Of a stretch of DNA of 64,000 bases, positions 17,786-26,526 are shown piece after piece; the first letter of the stretch is position 1; each line of letters opens with the position of its first letter. The notes beneath the pieces are model-generated. The model made no database searches. It was not told the DNA's origin and worked only from the letters and a program-made list of their open reading frames with translations. The position numbers and the translations under genes are program-made. Source of the stretch: an uncultured Saprospiraceae bacterium (GTDB lineage: Bacteria > Bacteroidota > Bacteroidia > Chitinophagales > Saprospiraceae); contig CALGAW010000013.1 in NCBI GenBank assembly GCA_937959115.1, positions 62,001-126,000 of the forward strand. Direction: 5' to 3'.

Positions 17786-19228
17786 ATGAAGTTTCAAGTC
17801 GTATCCGTTTTATTGTTCATGCTGATTGCAGGGAGTCTAGTTGCCCAAAAAGGCCACAAGATTGAATTTAAAATTGATGGATTTCAATCAAAACAAGCGT
17901 ACTTTGCTGTACATTATGATGGGAATCAATACATCAAGGACACCATGGATATTTCGCCGAAAGGCAGCTTTATCAAACAAGGAGAAGACAAGCTTCCAGG
18001 TGGCACTTATATGGTCATCTTACCTCCTGACAATAGCTACTTCGAAGTCTTAGTTGGAAGTGATGAAGAACAACACTTTCGCATGGAAACCACTGTCGCT
18101 AATGCAATCGGAGACATGAAAGCGATTAATTCTAAGGAAAATCAACTGCTTTATGGCTACCTGCACTTCCTCTCTGCCCAACGAAAGAAAGGAGAACCAA
18201 TTCAAAAGGAGATAGAAACAGCTTCTGGCACTAAAAAGGAAAAGCTCGAGAAACAATTAGACGAAATTGACAAAGAGGTATTGGATTATCAGTCAACGAT
18301 CATGAAAAAAAATGAAGGCATGCTTGTCGCCTCCATCGTCAAAGGATCACAAGAACCCAATATACCGCCTGCGCCAAAAGAAGCAACTGAGCAAGAACGA
18401 AATCTGCACAATTACACGCACTACAAAGCACAGTTTTGGGATAATATAGATCTCCAAGATGACCGACTCATCCGCTCTCAGTTATTAAGACCTCGACTAG
18501 ATAGATACTTAGACAAAATGACTATTCAAGATCCTGATTCATTGACACTGGAAATCGATCAGTTAGTCAAGAAAGCAGAAGGCAACGAAGAAATGTACAA
18601 ATATCTGTTAATTTATGCCGTCAACAAATACGCGCAATCAAAAGTAGTCGGAATGGATGAGGTGTATGTTCACATTGTAGATAGCTACTACGGCAAAGGG
18701 AAGGCACCTTGGACAGAAGAAGAACAGTTGAAAAAAATGCTTAAAACTGCAAAAGAACTACGCCCACTGCTCATTGGCAAAAAGGCACCAAATATTCTCA
18801 TATCTACCATGGCTGGAGAGAAAGTTCAGCTTTACGATATTAAGTCTCCTTACACCATCCTTTATATCTGGGACCCAGACTGTGGGCATTGCAAAAAATC
18901 TGCACCAGACATGGTTAAATTCTCTGAAGACTATAAAGCTAAAGGCGTCACTATCTTTAGTATTTGCGCCAAAGACAAAAATAAAGAAAAGTGCTTGGCC
19001 TCCATTGAAGAAAAAAACCTAGGCGGATGGCTCAACACTATGGCAACTGACAACAATGAACTCTACTATCGCTTGAATTATGCAGTCAAATCAACACCAG
19101 TCACCTACATCCTAGACAAGGACAAAATGATTCTTTCCAAGCGAATTGGAGCAAAACAACTTCCAGAAGTGATGGATCTGATGATTAAGATTGAAGAAGA
19201 AAAGGAGAAGGAAGGGAAGGAAGAATAA
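17786..19228 (+). CDS. exported thioredoxin-fold protein (DUF4369/DUF5106/TlpA-like)
   Basis: A 480-residue envelope protein with a signal peptide from the ATG at 17786 (MKFQVVSVLLFMLIAGSLVAQ); an upstream TTG at 17774 would add four residues. Residues about 25-120 resemble the DUF4369 beta-domain, about 120-325 form a helical DUF5106-like region with a Lys/Glu-rich coiled-coil segment, and residues about 330-465 form a TlpA/ResA-like thioredoxin domain with CGHC at 366-369 and the cis-proline motif STPVTY. In Bacteroidota such proteins are periplasmic thiol-disulfide reductants. It is upstream of the lipoprotein MsrB and could supply reducing equivalents to it; that link is inference. The C-terminus is a very charged EEEKEKEGKEE tail. 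Confidence 0.85.
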   Translation: MKFQVVSVLLFMLIAGSLVAQKGHKIEFKIDGFQSKQAYFAVHYDGNQYIKDTMDISPKGSFIKQGEDKLPGGTYMVILPPDNSYFEVLVGSDEEQHFRMETTVANAIGDMKAINSKENQLLYGYLHFLSAQRKKGEPIQKEIETASGTKKEKLEKQLDEIDKEVLDYQSTIMKKNEGMLVASIVKGSQEPNIPPAPKEATEQERNLHNYTHYKAQFWDNIDLQDDRLIRSQLLRPRLDRYLDKMTIQDPDSLTLEIDQLVKKAEGNEEMYKYLLIYAVNKYAQSKVVGMDEVYVHIVDSYYGKGKAPWTEEEQLKKMLKTAKELRPLLIGKKAPNILISTMAGEKVQLYDIKSPYTILYIWDPDCGHCKKSAPDMVKFSEDYKAKGVTIFSICAKDKNKEKCLASIEEKNLGGWLNTMATDNNELYYRLNYAVKSTPVTYILDKDKMILSKRIGAKQLPEVMDLMIKIEEEKEKEGKEE

Positions 19229-19242
19229 CAAGAGAAGAATGC

Positions 19243-19286
19243 AGAATCGCTGATTATACAGATTAAATGATTAACACAGATTTTTT
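19243..19286 (+). repeat. CACAGATT-type intergenic repeat
   Basis: A stretch built from CAGATTAA and TTAACACAGATT words, matching the composition of 56459-56520. Such CACAGATTA-rich intergenic repeats recur in Bacteroidota genomes. Confidence 0.4.
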
Positions 19287-19351
19287 TAGCACATTGGAGA
19301 AAAGGAAGAACAACTATTTACCAAGAAAATTGTTCGATAATAAAAGATGTT

Positions 19352-19891
19352 ATGAATAAGATACTCTGCGCTCTACTAATTGGTCTACTGTTTATCGGTT
19401 CTGGATGCTCACAATCAGGACAAGTGACGACTACTGAACCGCCTGCTGCGACAACCTCTAAACCGGAAACTAAACCAGCAGCACAGGACAGCCCCGTTTT
19501 AAAGCTAGTAAAAACCGATGTAGCATGGAAACAACAGCTTTCTGAGGATCAGTATTATATACTAAGACAAAAAGGCACAGAGCGCGCAGGAACAGGCAAA
19601 TACCTTAACCATAAAGAGGAAGGGCTTTATCACTGTGTTGGCTGTTCGCTACCACTCTTCAAATCAGATGCGAAGTTTAAGTCTGGTACAGGATGGCCAA
19701 GTTTCTATGAACCAATTGATGCAAATTATGTGTTGGAGATAAAAGACAATAGCCACGGAATGGTGCGTACTGAAATCGTATGCGCTCGCTGCGACGGTCA
19801 TCTAGGACACGTGTTTGATGATGGACCACAACCGACAGGATTGCGGTATTGTGTAAATGGAAATATTTTGGAATTTAAGGGAAAACCATAG
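19352..19891 (+). CDS. msrB: lipoprotein peptide-methionine (R)-S-oxide reductase
   Basis: A 179-residue MsrB that reduces methionine-R-sulfoxide in proteins. The N-terminus is a lipoprotein signal with lipobox GSGC (Cys19), then a Pro/Thr/Ala-rich linker to about residue 48. The MsrB domain shows the zinc-binding pairs CVGC (95-98) and CARC (144-147), SGTGWPSF at 111-118, GHLGHVF at 149-155, and the catalytic Cys167 in RYCVN. The resolving-Cys position commonly seen near GTERAG is not a Cys here (TERAGTGKY), so reduction probably relies directly on thioredoxin-like partners. Membrane anchoring implies repair of envelope proteins. The thioredoxin-fold protein just upstream is a candidate reductant. 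Confidence 0.95.
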   Translation: MNKILCALLIGLLFIGSGCSQSGQVTTTEPPAATTSKPETKPAAQDSPVLKLVKTDVAWKQQLSEDQYYILRQKGTERAGTGKYLNHKEEGLYHCVGCSLPLFKSDAKFKSGTGWPSFYEPIDANYVLEIKDNSHGMVRTEIVCARCDGHLGHVFDDGPQPTGLRYCVNGNILEFKGKP

Positions 19892-19952
19892 GAAAGCCGT
19901 TAAAACCGAATAACGACCTTTAATACAATCGTCAAAATAAAGAGAATATGTC

Positions 19953-19992
19953 CTTCGAATTTCGACCTTCCCTGTTCGTAATTCGTTATTCA
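19953..19992 (+). repeat. ATTCG-word intergenic repeat
   Basis: Short words CTTCGAATTTCG, TTCGTAATTCG and TTATTCAATT in close succession. A similar series lies at 38664-38699. These degenerate ATTCG-rich tracts resemble spacer repeats that recur in Bacteroidota intergenic DNA. Confidence 0.35.
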
Positions 19993-20006
19993 ATTGTTAT
20001 CACTTC

Positions 20007-20741
20007 CTACTTCGCCCTGATGATATACTGAAAAGGCAACAACGTATCATTCACATCAAATGTTTGGAAACCTGCGGATTTCAGTTCTTTGATCACTTGT
20101 TCTTCCGACATTTTCATTTTGACAGGTGGTCCCATTGGTGTTTCCTTCTTGAAAAAGTCGATGACGACTAGCTCACCATTCGGCTTTAGTCCTTTTTTTA
20201 CTTTCGAAAAATACTGGCTTCTTTTTTCAATATGGTGGTAGGTGTTTACAATGATAGCCATATCCACCTCTTTTTCCTTCAAATCTGGTGAATCATAAGG
20301 CACTTTCTTAGGAATCACTTGTTGATCACTCATTCCTAGTGTCGTCCTCTTATCTTTGATGAAATCAAGAAAACGTTGATCTACATCAGCCGCTAGGACA
20401 GTAGCGCCTGCTTTGGCCAGCGGAAAACTGAAGTATCCTGTTCCTGCTCCAATATCGATAATGGTCTTGCCTTTTATTGCTCCTAGATAATTAACCACCT
20501 CTCCTGGTTTTTGGTAGGCATCTCGTTCTTCCCCTTCAAAACGTTCAACTAGTTCTTCGAAACTCGTTTGGTGCATGTGCTCATTTGCTTCTCCATGGTG
20601 GTGGTGATGATGATCATGATGGTGGGCATCGTCTCCATTATGGTGCTTATGATGCGCATGCGAATGCTTTTTAGATTGATCGCCGCAGGAAGTTAGGAAG
20701 AGGATTAGAATTGTAAAAACAGATACAGTCGAAATTTTCAT
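20007..20741 (-). CDS. His-rich lipoprotein with class I SAM methyltransferase domain
   Basis: A 244-residue protein started at the ATG at 20741; a GTG 17 codons upstream would spoil the signal peptide. MKISTVSVFTILILFLTSC is a lipoprotein signal with Cys19. Residues 26-57 contain 17 histidines, including a run of six, a likely metal-binding or metal-sensing segment. Residues about 58-244 are a class I methyltransferase: motif I IIDIGAGTGYF (94-104), an acidic end of strand 2 (AADVDQ, 118-122), and the VNTYHHI region near 165-171. SAM is not normally available outside the cytoplasm, so an exported enzyme of this type is odd; it may bind another ligand. No substrate can be inferred. The gene is divergent from namZ. 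Confidence 0.85.
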   Translation of the reverse strand: MKISTVSVFTILILFLTSCGDQSKKHSHAHHKHHNGDDAHHHDHHHHHHGEANEHMHQTSFEELVERFEGEERDAYQKPGEVVNYLGAIKGKTIIDIGAGTGYFSFPLAKAGATVLAADVDQRFLDFIKDKRTTLGMSDQQVIPKKVPYDSPDLKEKEVDMAIIVNTYHHIEKRSQYFSKVKKGLKPNGELVVIDFFKKETPMGPPVKMKMSEEQVIKELKSAGFQTFDVNDTLLPFQYIIRAK

Positions 20742-20810
20742 AATAATGTCTAATAAATGATTATTATTTTTTAAATAAAAGTACGAATTCACTTTTAAAA
20801 AAGAACTATT

Positions 20811-20818
20811 TATGTTTG
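20811..20818 (+). promoter_or_regulatory. possible -7 box upstream of namZ
   Basis: TATGTTTG matches the -7 TAnnTTTG consensus and lies 49-56 bases upstream of the namZ ATG. There is no TTTG at the expected -33 spacing, so support is partial. Confidence 0.3.
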
Positions 20819-20866
20819 TGAATCCAATATTAATGCAGTTCTTTGCGACAAAGAATCACAACTTAT

Positions 20867-22084
20867 ATGCAGATGAGAATATATTTGATTTTATTGATCG
20901 GTATTTTGATAATCACTGTTTCCTGTAAAGAAAACAAAACTACTGATTCTGTAAAGAATCAGACTAAAGAAGCGCCTAAGAAACTCCAACTTGGGGCAGA
21001 ACAATTGGTAAAATATCTCCCAAAACTAAAGGATAAAAAAGTGGCGTTGGTGGTCAATCAGACCTCAACCATCCATGGAAAACATATAGTAGACGTGTTT
21101 CTAGGCCAGAATGTTAACCTTGTTAAAATATTTGCTCCGGAACACGGTTTCCGTGGCGCTGCAGACGCTGGAGAAAAAATCAAGGATGGGAAGGACAGGA
21201 GAACTGGATTGCCGATTCTCTCTCTTTATGGAAAAAACAAGAAGCCTTCTCCAGAAATGTTGTCAGGAGTGGATATTGTTGTGTTTGATATTCAGGATGT
21301 CGGTGTTCGGTTTTACACCTATATTTCTACGATGAGTCTTGTGATGGAAGCCTGTGCAGAGAATAAGATCCCCATGCTAGTATTGGATCGACCCAATCCG
21401 AATGGACATATCATTGATGGCCCGGTGCTGGATTCCAAATTCTCATCTTTTGTGGGCATGCATGAAGTGCCTGTGTTACATGGTATGACAGTTGGCGAGT
21501 ATGCGAAAATGGTGAACGGAGAAGGATGGCTTGAGAACGGAGTTACTTGTGATCTGGAAGTTATACCTTGTGTAAATTACACCCACAAAACAGCTTACAC
21601 ATTACCGGTAAAGCCATCCCCGAATTTGCCTAACCAACGATCGGTTTTACTGTATCCGCATTTGTGTTTGTTTGAAGGAACCCAGATGAGTATTGGGCGA
21701 GGTACTGACAAACAATTCCAAGTCATTGGCCACCCAATGCTCAAGGACCAGTCTTACATGTTTACACCAGTTTCGAAGGCTGGTGCGAAGTATCCCAAAC
21801 ATGAAAACAAAATTTGCTACGGGCATGATCTATCGGCTTTACCTGTAAGTATATTGCTAAGGTATGAACAATTCAACTTAACGTATTTAGTGTCTTTTTA
21901 CAAGCAGTTTAACGATAAAAAATCGTTTTTTAATGAAAACTTATTCTTTGATAAACTAGCCGGTACGGATCAGTTACGGAAACAGATCATTGAAGGAACA
22001 AGCATAGGAGAAATACGAGACTCATGGCAGGAAAAATTAACAAGCTATAAGGCGACTCGTTCTAAATATTTACTTTACAAATAG
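20867..22084 (+). CDS. namZ: DUF1343 / exo-beta-N-acetylmuramidase NamZ-like lipoprotein
   Basis: A 406-residue protein of the DUF1343 family (GH171), whose characterised member NamZ releases terminal MurNAc from peptidoglycan-derived fragments. The N-terminus is a lipoprotein signal ending ITVSC (Cys20 from the ATG at 20867; an equally possible ATG is 20873). Family signatures: KKVALVVNQTS near 62, FAPEHGFRG near 93, SLYGKNKKPSPEML near 126, VFDIQDVGVRFYTY near 145, LDRPNPNG near 178, and SIGRGTDKQFQVIGHP near 283. It sits 9 bases upstream of fmt on the same strand, so they may be cotranscribed. Likely role: cell-wall recycling or scavenging in the periplasm. TTG at 20843 is rejected as a start. 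Confidence 0.88.
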   Translation: MQMRIYLILLIGILIITVSCKENKTTDSVKNQTKEAPKKLQLGAEQLVKYLPKLKDKKVALVVNQTSTIHGKHIVDVFLGQNVNLVKIFAPEHGFRGAADAGEKIKDGKDRRTGLPILSLYGKNKKPSPEMLSGVDIVVFDIQDVGVRFYTYISTMSLVMEACAENKIPMLVLDRPNPNGHIIDGPVLDSKFSSFVGMHEVPVLHGMTVGEYAKMVNGEGWLENGVTCDLEVIPCVNYTHKTAYTLPVKPSPNLPNQRSVLLYPHLCLFEGTQMSIGRGTDKQFQVIGHPMLKDQSYMFTPVSKAGAKYPKHENKICYGHDLSALPVSILLRYEQFNLTYLVSFYKQFNDKKSFFNENLFFDKLAGTDQLRKQIIEGTSIGEIRDSWQEKLTSYKATRSKYLLYK

Positions 22085-22093
22085 GCTATTTTT

Positions 22094-22999
22094 ATGAAAA
22101 TCATCTTTATGGGAACACCTGAATTTGCTGTTCCCTCTCTAGACATTTTAGTTCAAAACGGATATGATGTTGTAGCGGTCATCACTGCAACAGACAAGTA
22201 TGGTGGTCGTGGAAACAAGCAGTTGTTAGAATCTGCAGTCAAGAAATATGCTGTCAAACATAGCATAAAAGTAATACAACCCAAAAATCTAAAAAAAGAG
22301 GAATTTCACAACGAATTATGGGCATTACAGGCCGATTTACAAGTTGTCGTTGCTTTTCGGATGTTGCCTGAGGCTGTTTGGTCGATGCCACCTTTAGGCA
22401 CGATTAACCTGCATGGCTCGTTACTCCCTAAATACCGAGGAGCGGCCCCAATCAACTGGGCTGTGATTAACGGTGATAAGGAAACAGGGGCAACTACTTT
22501 CTTCATTCAACAAAAAATAGATACTGGTAATCTGCTATTTCAGGAAACGATTCCTATTCATCCAAATGATACCGCTGGTGATGTGCATGATAGAATGATG
22601 GAGATGGGTGCTAGGTTGTTATTAAAAACAGTGAAAGCGATTGAAAACAAGTCCTATTCAACCACCGTACAGGATGAAAGCTTGGTATCTCATGCTCCAA
22701 AAATTTTCCATAAAACCTGTAAAATTGACTTTGACCAGCCCGTTCAAAAAGTATATAACTTTATTAGAGGATTGAGTCCCTACCCTACAGCTTGGACAAC
22801 GCTAAATGAATTAGGATTGAAGATTTTTAAAGCAGAAATAGATTCGGAGCAACCCAAGGAACCGCCTGGCGAGTTTGTAGCAGAGCGGAAACGGTTAAAA
22901 ATTGCAACACAAGATGGATATATAATAGTCAAAGAACTACAATTGCAAGGAAAAAAGAAGATGGATGCCCCGTCGTTCCTTAACGGATACAAATTTTAA
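22094..22999 (+). CDS. fmt: methionyl-tRNA formyltransferase
   Basis: A 301-residue Fmt that formylates the amino group of initiator Met-tRNA using 10-formyl-THF. The N-terminal formyltransferase domain begins MKIIFMGTPEFAVPSL and carries the catalytic signature INLHGSLLPKYRGAAPINWAV (about 106-126) with the Asn-His-Asp type active site; Asp in QQKIDTGNLL lies near 143. The C-terminal OB-like tRNA-binding domain starts near 205 (FIRGLSPYPTAWT). The length is slightly below the ~315 of E. coli, a normal size for Bacteroidota. The gene follows namZ by 9 bases, and converges with the thioredoxin lipoprotein gene at 23037. Confidence 0.96.
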   Translation: MKIIFMGTPEFAVPSLDILVQNGYDVVAVITATDKYGGRGNKQLLESAVKKYAVKHSIKVIQPKNLKKEEFHNELWALQADLQVVVAFRMLPEAVWSMPPLGTINLHGSLLPKYRGAAPINWAVINGDKETGATTFFIQQKIDTGNLLFQETIPIHPNDTAGDVHDRMMEMGARLLLKTVKAIENKSYSTTVQDESLVSHAPKIFHKTCKIDFDQPVQKVYNFIRGLSPYPTAWTTLNELGLKIFKAEIDSEQPKEPPGEFVAERKRLKIATQDGYIIVKELQLQGKKKMDAPSFLNGYKF

Positions 23000-23036
23000 C
23001 TTCGAGGATGAACTTCCACTATATTAGAAATTGATT

Positions 23037-23504
23037 TTACTGGACGGCTTTATTAGCTTGAACAACTTTCTTTGCCATATTCATTACTTTGGTGGTCCCT
23101 GTTCCTCCTACGTGGCGCTCGATTTCGTTGCCTTCACTATCTAGAAAGATCAAGGTAGGATAAGCAGACACGAAGTATTTATCTTTGATTTTTGGTCCCT
23201 CACCTTTCTCTGCATCGATTTTAAGATTGATGAAATTATCATTATAATAATCGTATACAAATTGATGACTGAACACATCCTGGTCTAAGTACTTACAAGG
23301 CGCACACCAAGTCGTATAAAAATCTAAAAACACGGGTTTGTTTTCACTTTTCGCTTTTGCCAAGTTAGAATTTAGGCTTCCAGAGCGGAATTTAATGCCA
23401 TTGGGGGATGCTGGAGGTGTATTGTTGTTTGGCTTCGTTTTTTTAGTACATCCTGCAGCACAAAGTACTATTGCAATAAGCGTAAGAGCGAAAAAATGTT
23501 TCAT
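23037..23504 (-). CDS. thioredoxin-fold lipoprotein
   Basis: A 155-residue exported thioredoxin-like protein; the start at 23504 gives MKHFFALTLIAIVLCAAGC, a lipoprotein signal with Cys19. An Asn/Pro linker follows, and then a thioredoxin domain with FLDFYTTWCAPCKYLDQDVF (CAPC at 67-70) and the cis-Pro motif VSAYPTLIF near 118. The arrangement is like DsbD-gamma or thioredoxin_7 type domains. It would act as a periplasmic disulfide reductase or a cytochrome c maturation helper. It is the second gene of a probable two-gene unit after the unknown lipoprotein at 23610. Frame upstream of 23504 is open but non-coding in appearance. Confidence 0.88.
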   Translation of the reverse strand: MKHFFALTLIAIVLCAAGCTKKTKPNNNTPPASPNGIKFRSGSLNSNLAKAKSENKPVFLDFYTTWCAPCKYLDQDVFSHQFVYDYYNDNFINLKIDAEKGEGPKIKDKYFVSAYPTLIFLDSEGNEIERHVGGTGTTKVMNMAKKVVQANKAVQ

Positions 23505-23609
23505 GTTGATAAATCTCCAATTTAGTGATGTTAGCAAAGATAATCGAATTTTATTATTGAATGTACTATTTGCCTGTAATGATAAATGAATAACGAGTGG
23601 ATAACCCAT

Positions 23610-24245
23610 TTATTGTTTCTTGGACTTTGCCATGTTTCGATTCTTTCTTTTGGCTGTCCGCTTTTCATAACGCAGGTATTTTTTATGAAATATCTTTAAT
23701 CTTCGATCCAACGTACGAATGGTACTAATGTAATACTTTTCAGAACCATAATTCGTCATAGGAATAAAATCAGGGAAGCCAAAGGGCAAGATAGACCCAT
23801 CTCCTTTGTACAATCGCAATCCTTCCTTAAGTTCTTCATAATCAAGACCATCATCAAACTGCTTGGAGGTAAACTTAGCAATATAAAAAGAATCATCGCT
23901 GGACAATCGGAACTTAACTTGGCTTAACGCTTCATTATATAATTTCAAATCTTGATCATACAAATTGTAAGACTCAAGGTCAGAGTAGTAGAAGTAATAT
24001 TGGCAGAACTCAAAATTTGTAACCGCCTTTGCCAATTTAATATGATGCCGTTCATGCTTATTTTGTAATCGAGCTGCTCGCTTTTCCAATCCCATCTCAT
24101 TCAACAAATCAATCTCTTGCTGTGGGAAATCCAGCTGAATTAAAAGAATAGAGGTAGAAAGCTTATTGATTTCTTGGTAGCTTTTAAGATGATTCACAGA
24201 GTAACAGCCAGAAAGAACAAGTAATATCAGAAAGATTCGAAACAT
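23610..24245 (-). CDS. lipoprotein of unknown function
   Basis: A 211-residue protein with a short lipoprotein signal MFRIFLILLVLSGC (Cys14). The rest is helical and charged, with a Tyr-rich segment (FEFCQYYFYYSDLESYNLYD, about 80-98) and a very basic C-terminus (KKYLRYEKRTAKRKNRNMAKSKKQ region). No family is recognised. It lies just upstream of, and on the same strand as, the thioredoxin-fold lipoprotein (105-base gap), suggesting a shared envelope role, which is inference. Confidence 0.6.
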   Translation of the reverse strand: MFRIFLILLVLSGCYSVNHLKSYQEINKLSTSILLIQLDFPQQEIDLLNEMGLEKRAARLQNKHERHHIKLAKAVTNFEFCQYYFYYSDLESYNLYDQDLKLYNEALSQVKFRLSSDDSFYIAKFTSKQFDDGLDYEELKEGLRLYKGDGSILPFGFPDFIPMTNYGSEKYYISTIRTLDRRLKIFHKKYLRYEKRTAKRKNRNMAKSKKQ

Positions 24246-24345
24246 GTATACTTCGTTATCAAATTTTATTCCATCAAATAAATAAATCGTTAGCGTACTT
24301 CAAGAATCCTAAATGGAAGAACTAAATTCTCCTTTTTATCGTAAA

Positions 24346-24397
24346 AACCTAAGTTCGAATATTAATTCGGCTATAAAACACTGGTTTACAAGTAGTA
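24346..24397 (+). repeat. 52-bp dispersed repeat, copy A
   Basis: Begins AACCTAAGTTCGAATATTA and ends GTTTACAAGTAGTA. It aligns without gaps to 52406-52457 with 42 of 52 identical positions. Both copies are intergenic, in the same orientation, upstream of plus-strand genes. Nature unknown. Confidence 0.65.
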
Positions 24398-24566
24398 GCT
24401 GTCTAAAATGTACAATAATTGGCCTTGTTTTTAGTTTACAACTATAATCGAACTCATGTTAAAACTAATCTTGACTGCCTCTAATCTGGTCGTAAAGATC
24501 GTGAAATTGGTCGTTTTTTCTTTCTTCTTACCTAAAATAGTAATAGATTGTAACAAAAAAAATACT

Positions 24567-25298
24567 ATGCCTTTTTTCAAAGACGATACAGACAAAAAGA
24601 AACAAAGTGATAAAGTGATTAGAAACCACATTGCTTGGTCAATGGGTGCAGGCCTTATTCCAATTCCTATTGCTGATATTTTTGCGGTTTCGGCCATTCA
24701 GCTAGATATGGTGAAACAGCTTGCGCGAACCTACGACATCGATTTCCGAGAAACCGAGGGAAAGGCACTGATCACCTCCTTAGTTGGCTCAAGTATTGCC
24801 CGCCTGATGGCTGGTGGTGCTGCTAAAATCATCCCAGGACTTGGTTCTGTGATTGGTGGTGGCACAATGGCAGTCTTGTCTGGTGCCTCTACTTACGCCC
24901 TAGGAGAAGTCTTCAGAGAACATTTCGAAACTGGTGGAACCTTCCTAGACTTTGATGTGGATCGCGTTAGAAAAGCTTACAATGACAAATTCGAAAAAGG
25001 CAAAGAAGTCGCTAAAAATGTCAAAAGAGAGGAGCAAACAAAAGAGAAAAGTGCAGAAGATGCCATTATAGAAGACACTAGTACTGGTGACTTCTTCGAA
25101 GACGAAATGAGTGAATTAAAAAAAGAACTTAGTAAGACTGAAGCACCTCAGCCGACACCTCCATCTGCCGAAGAAGAGCCAGACTCAATCGATAGCAAGC
25201 TGGAACAACTATCCAAACTCGCTAAGATGAGAGATGATGGTTTATTAACTGAAGCAGAATTCAAGCAAATGAAAAAGAAATTGATTGCGGATTTTTAA
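24567..25298 (+). CDS. DUF697 membrane-associated protein with C-terminal SHOCT domain
   Basis: A 243-residue protein. The frame is open from 24456, but family members start just before a basic segment, as at the ATG at 24567 (MPFFKDDTDKKKQSDKVIRNH). The DUF697 core (HIAWSMGAGLIPIPIADIFAVSAIQLDMVKQLARTYDI; then GSSIARLMAGGAAKIIPGLGSVIGGG) has two amphiphilic/hydrophobic hairpins and is found alone or fused to small GTPases. A charged Glu/Lys linker (about 145-205) precedes a SHOCT domain in the last 32 residues (LEQLSKLAKMRDDGLLTEAEFKQMKKKLI), a short oligomerisation element. No GTPase is present nearby. It likely acts at the inner membrane. A clear terminator follows at 25376. Confidence 0.82.
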   Translation: MPFFKDDTDKKKQSDKVIRNHIAWSMGAGLIPIPIADIFAVSAIQLDMVKQLARTYDIDFRETEGKALITSLVGSSIARLMAGGAAKIIPGLGSVIGGGTMAVLSGASTYALGEVFREHFETGGTFLDFDVDRVRKAYNDKFEKGKEVAKNVKREEQTKEKSAEDAIIEDTSTGDFFEDEMSELKKELSKTEAPQPTPPSAEEEPDSIDSKLEQLSKLAKMRDDGLLTEAEFKQMKKKLIADF

Positions 25299-25375
25299 TA
25301 ATGATTCATTAGTCGTTCTTTTATAGATACGAAACAGCTGTTCGTAGAATTAATAAAACTTAACAATAGATTACA

Positions 25376-25409
25376 AGCAAATCTCAGTCTTACTGGGTTT
25401 TGCTTTTTT
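25376..25409 (+). terminator. intrinsic terminator of the DUF697 gene
   Basis: Outer stem AGCAAA/TTTGCT and inner stem CTCAGT/ACTGGG (two G-U/T pairs allowed) with loop CTT, followed by six T ending at 25409. Located 77 bases past the stop. Confidence 0.75.
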
Positions 25410-25437
25410 ATTGAGTCCCTATCTAGATGAATTGCAC

Positions 25438-26526
25438 CTAACAAAACTGTACCGAGTAAACCATGGGCAAAAAATTAGACAAGGTGTCCCATGTTTCTCC
25501 GCGATCTCCTGAAATAAATACATTGCCGGTCGTTGTACCAAACACTACCCAATCGCCCCAATTATCTAGGGCATGGCGATAGACAATGTCGAAACAGTTT
25601 TCTTGAGGCAACCCTGCTCGATAATCCGTCCATGTCTTGCCACCATCATCTGTTCTGCAAACATACAGCGCACCATCTACTGCAACTCGTATCTCATCAC
25701 TGTCGCCTGGAATGACCCAAGCTTGATCTGGATGCTCGCCATCTACCGCAATTGCAAATCCGAAATGCGCTAGTTTGTTTTTATCGGAGACATCTTGCCA
25801 CGTTTTTGCACCGTCTGTCGTTCTAAAAACCCCGCAATGATTCTGTTGCCACATGACATCTGGGTCAGACGGACAAGCAACGAGAATATGAGGGTCGTGC
25901 CCATATTCCGCATTGTGATCAGGCAAGTATTCCGCTTTGAGTCCTTTGTTTCTTCCTTCCCAAGTTTGCCCCCCATCTGTTGTTTCAAAAACACCTGCAA
26001 CACTAAGGCCAATGTAGATGTGATCATTGTCTCTCGGATCAACGATAATGGAGTGGATGCCTGCATAATCCCGTCCTGCACCAAACCAGTGGTCTTTTCT
26101 ACTAGGATGGTCCCACAGTGAGGAGACGAACTGGAAGCTGTCTCCATTGTCATTACTTTCAAAAAGGCCTCCTGGCTCTGTACCCAGCCATAATTTATTG
26201 GGATTGCTCGCTCCGCCATCACTCATTGCCCAAAGGTATCTGAGTGTGGCTGGTGTGCCCTCTTTGATCTCTGTGCCTTCTGGGTACTTAGGCGCCGCAA
26301 TCTCTTCCCAAGAGGCTCCTAAGTCTGTTGAGCGGTGCAGCTTGCATCCCCAGTGCCCATGGTCGAGACATGCCCACCAAGTGTTGGTGCGTTGATCAGA
26401 ATAAGCAATAGAGACAGGAATGCCTTTGAAGTGTGTAGCTTTTATTTTCCAACCGTTGGCTGAGAGTACACAAACAACCAACCCTTTGCGGGTTCCGATT
26501 AACAGATGTTTGATAGGTGGTTTCAC
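25438..26526 (-). CDS. Asp-box (BNR) repeat beta-propeller protein
   Basis: A 362-residue protein without a signal peptide, starting MKPPIKHLLIGTRKGL. It contains at least five Asp-box motifs of the S-x-D-x-G-x-x-W type: STDLGASWEE, SNDNGDSFQF, TTDGGQTWEG, TTDGAKTWQD, TDDGGKTWTD and SGDRGETWDT. These mark a six- or seven-bladed propeller like sialidases and the WD40/YVTN-like photosystem stability factor group. Annotated relatives are often called exo-alpha-sialidase, but no sialidase RIP motif or catalytic Arg triad can be assigned, so that activity should not be assumed. In many bacteria this family is adjacent to a MoaD/ThiS-like gene; none is seen here. Probably cytoplasmic. Monocistronic. 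Confidence 0.78.
   Translation of the reverse strand: MKPPIKHLLIGTRKGLVVCVLSANGWKIKATHFKGIPVSIAYSDQRTNTWWACLDHGHWGCKLHRSTDLGASWEEIAAPKYPEGTEIKEGTPATLRYLWAMSDGGASNPNKLWLGTEPGGLFESNDNGDSFQFVSSLWDHPSRKDHWFGAGRDYAGIHSIIVDPRDNDHIYIGLSVAGVFETTDGGQTWEGRNKGLKAEYLPDHNAEYGHDPHILVACPSDPDVMWQQNHCGVFRTTDGAKTWQDVSDKNKLAHFGFAIAVDGEHPDQAWVIPGDSDEIRVAVDGALYVCRTDDGGKTWTDYRAGLPQENCFDIVYRHALDNWGDWVVFGTTTGNVFISGDRGETWDTLSNFLPMVYSVQFC

Noticed and set aside
25438-26526. Calling the Asp-box protein a sialidase
   Set aside because: Asp boxes occur in many propellers and the catalytic Arg triad and RIP motif are not seen.
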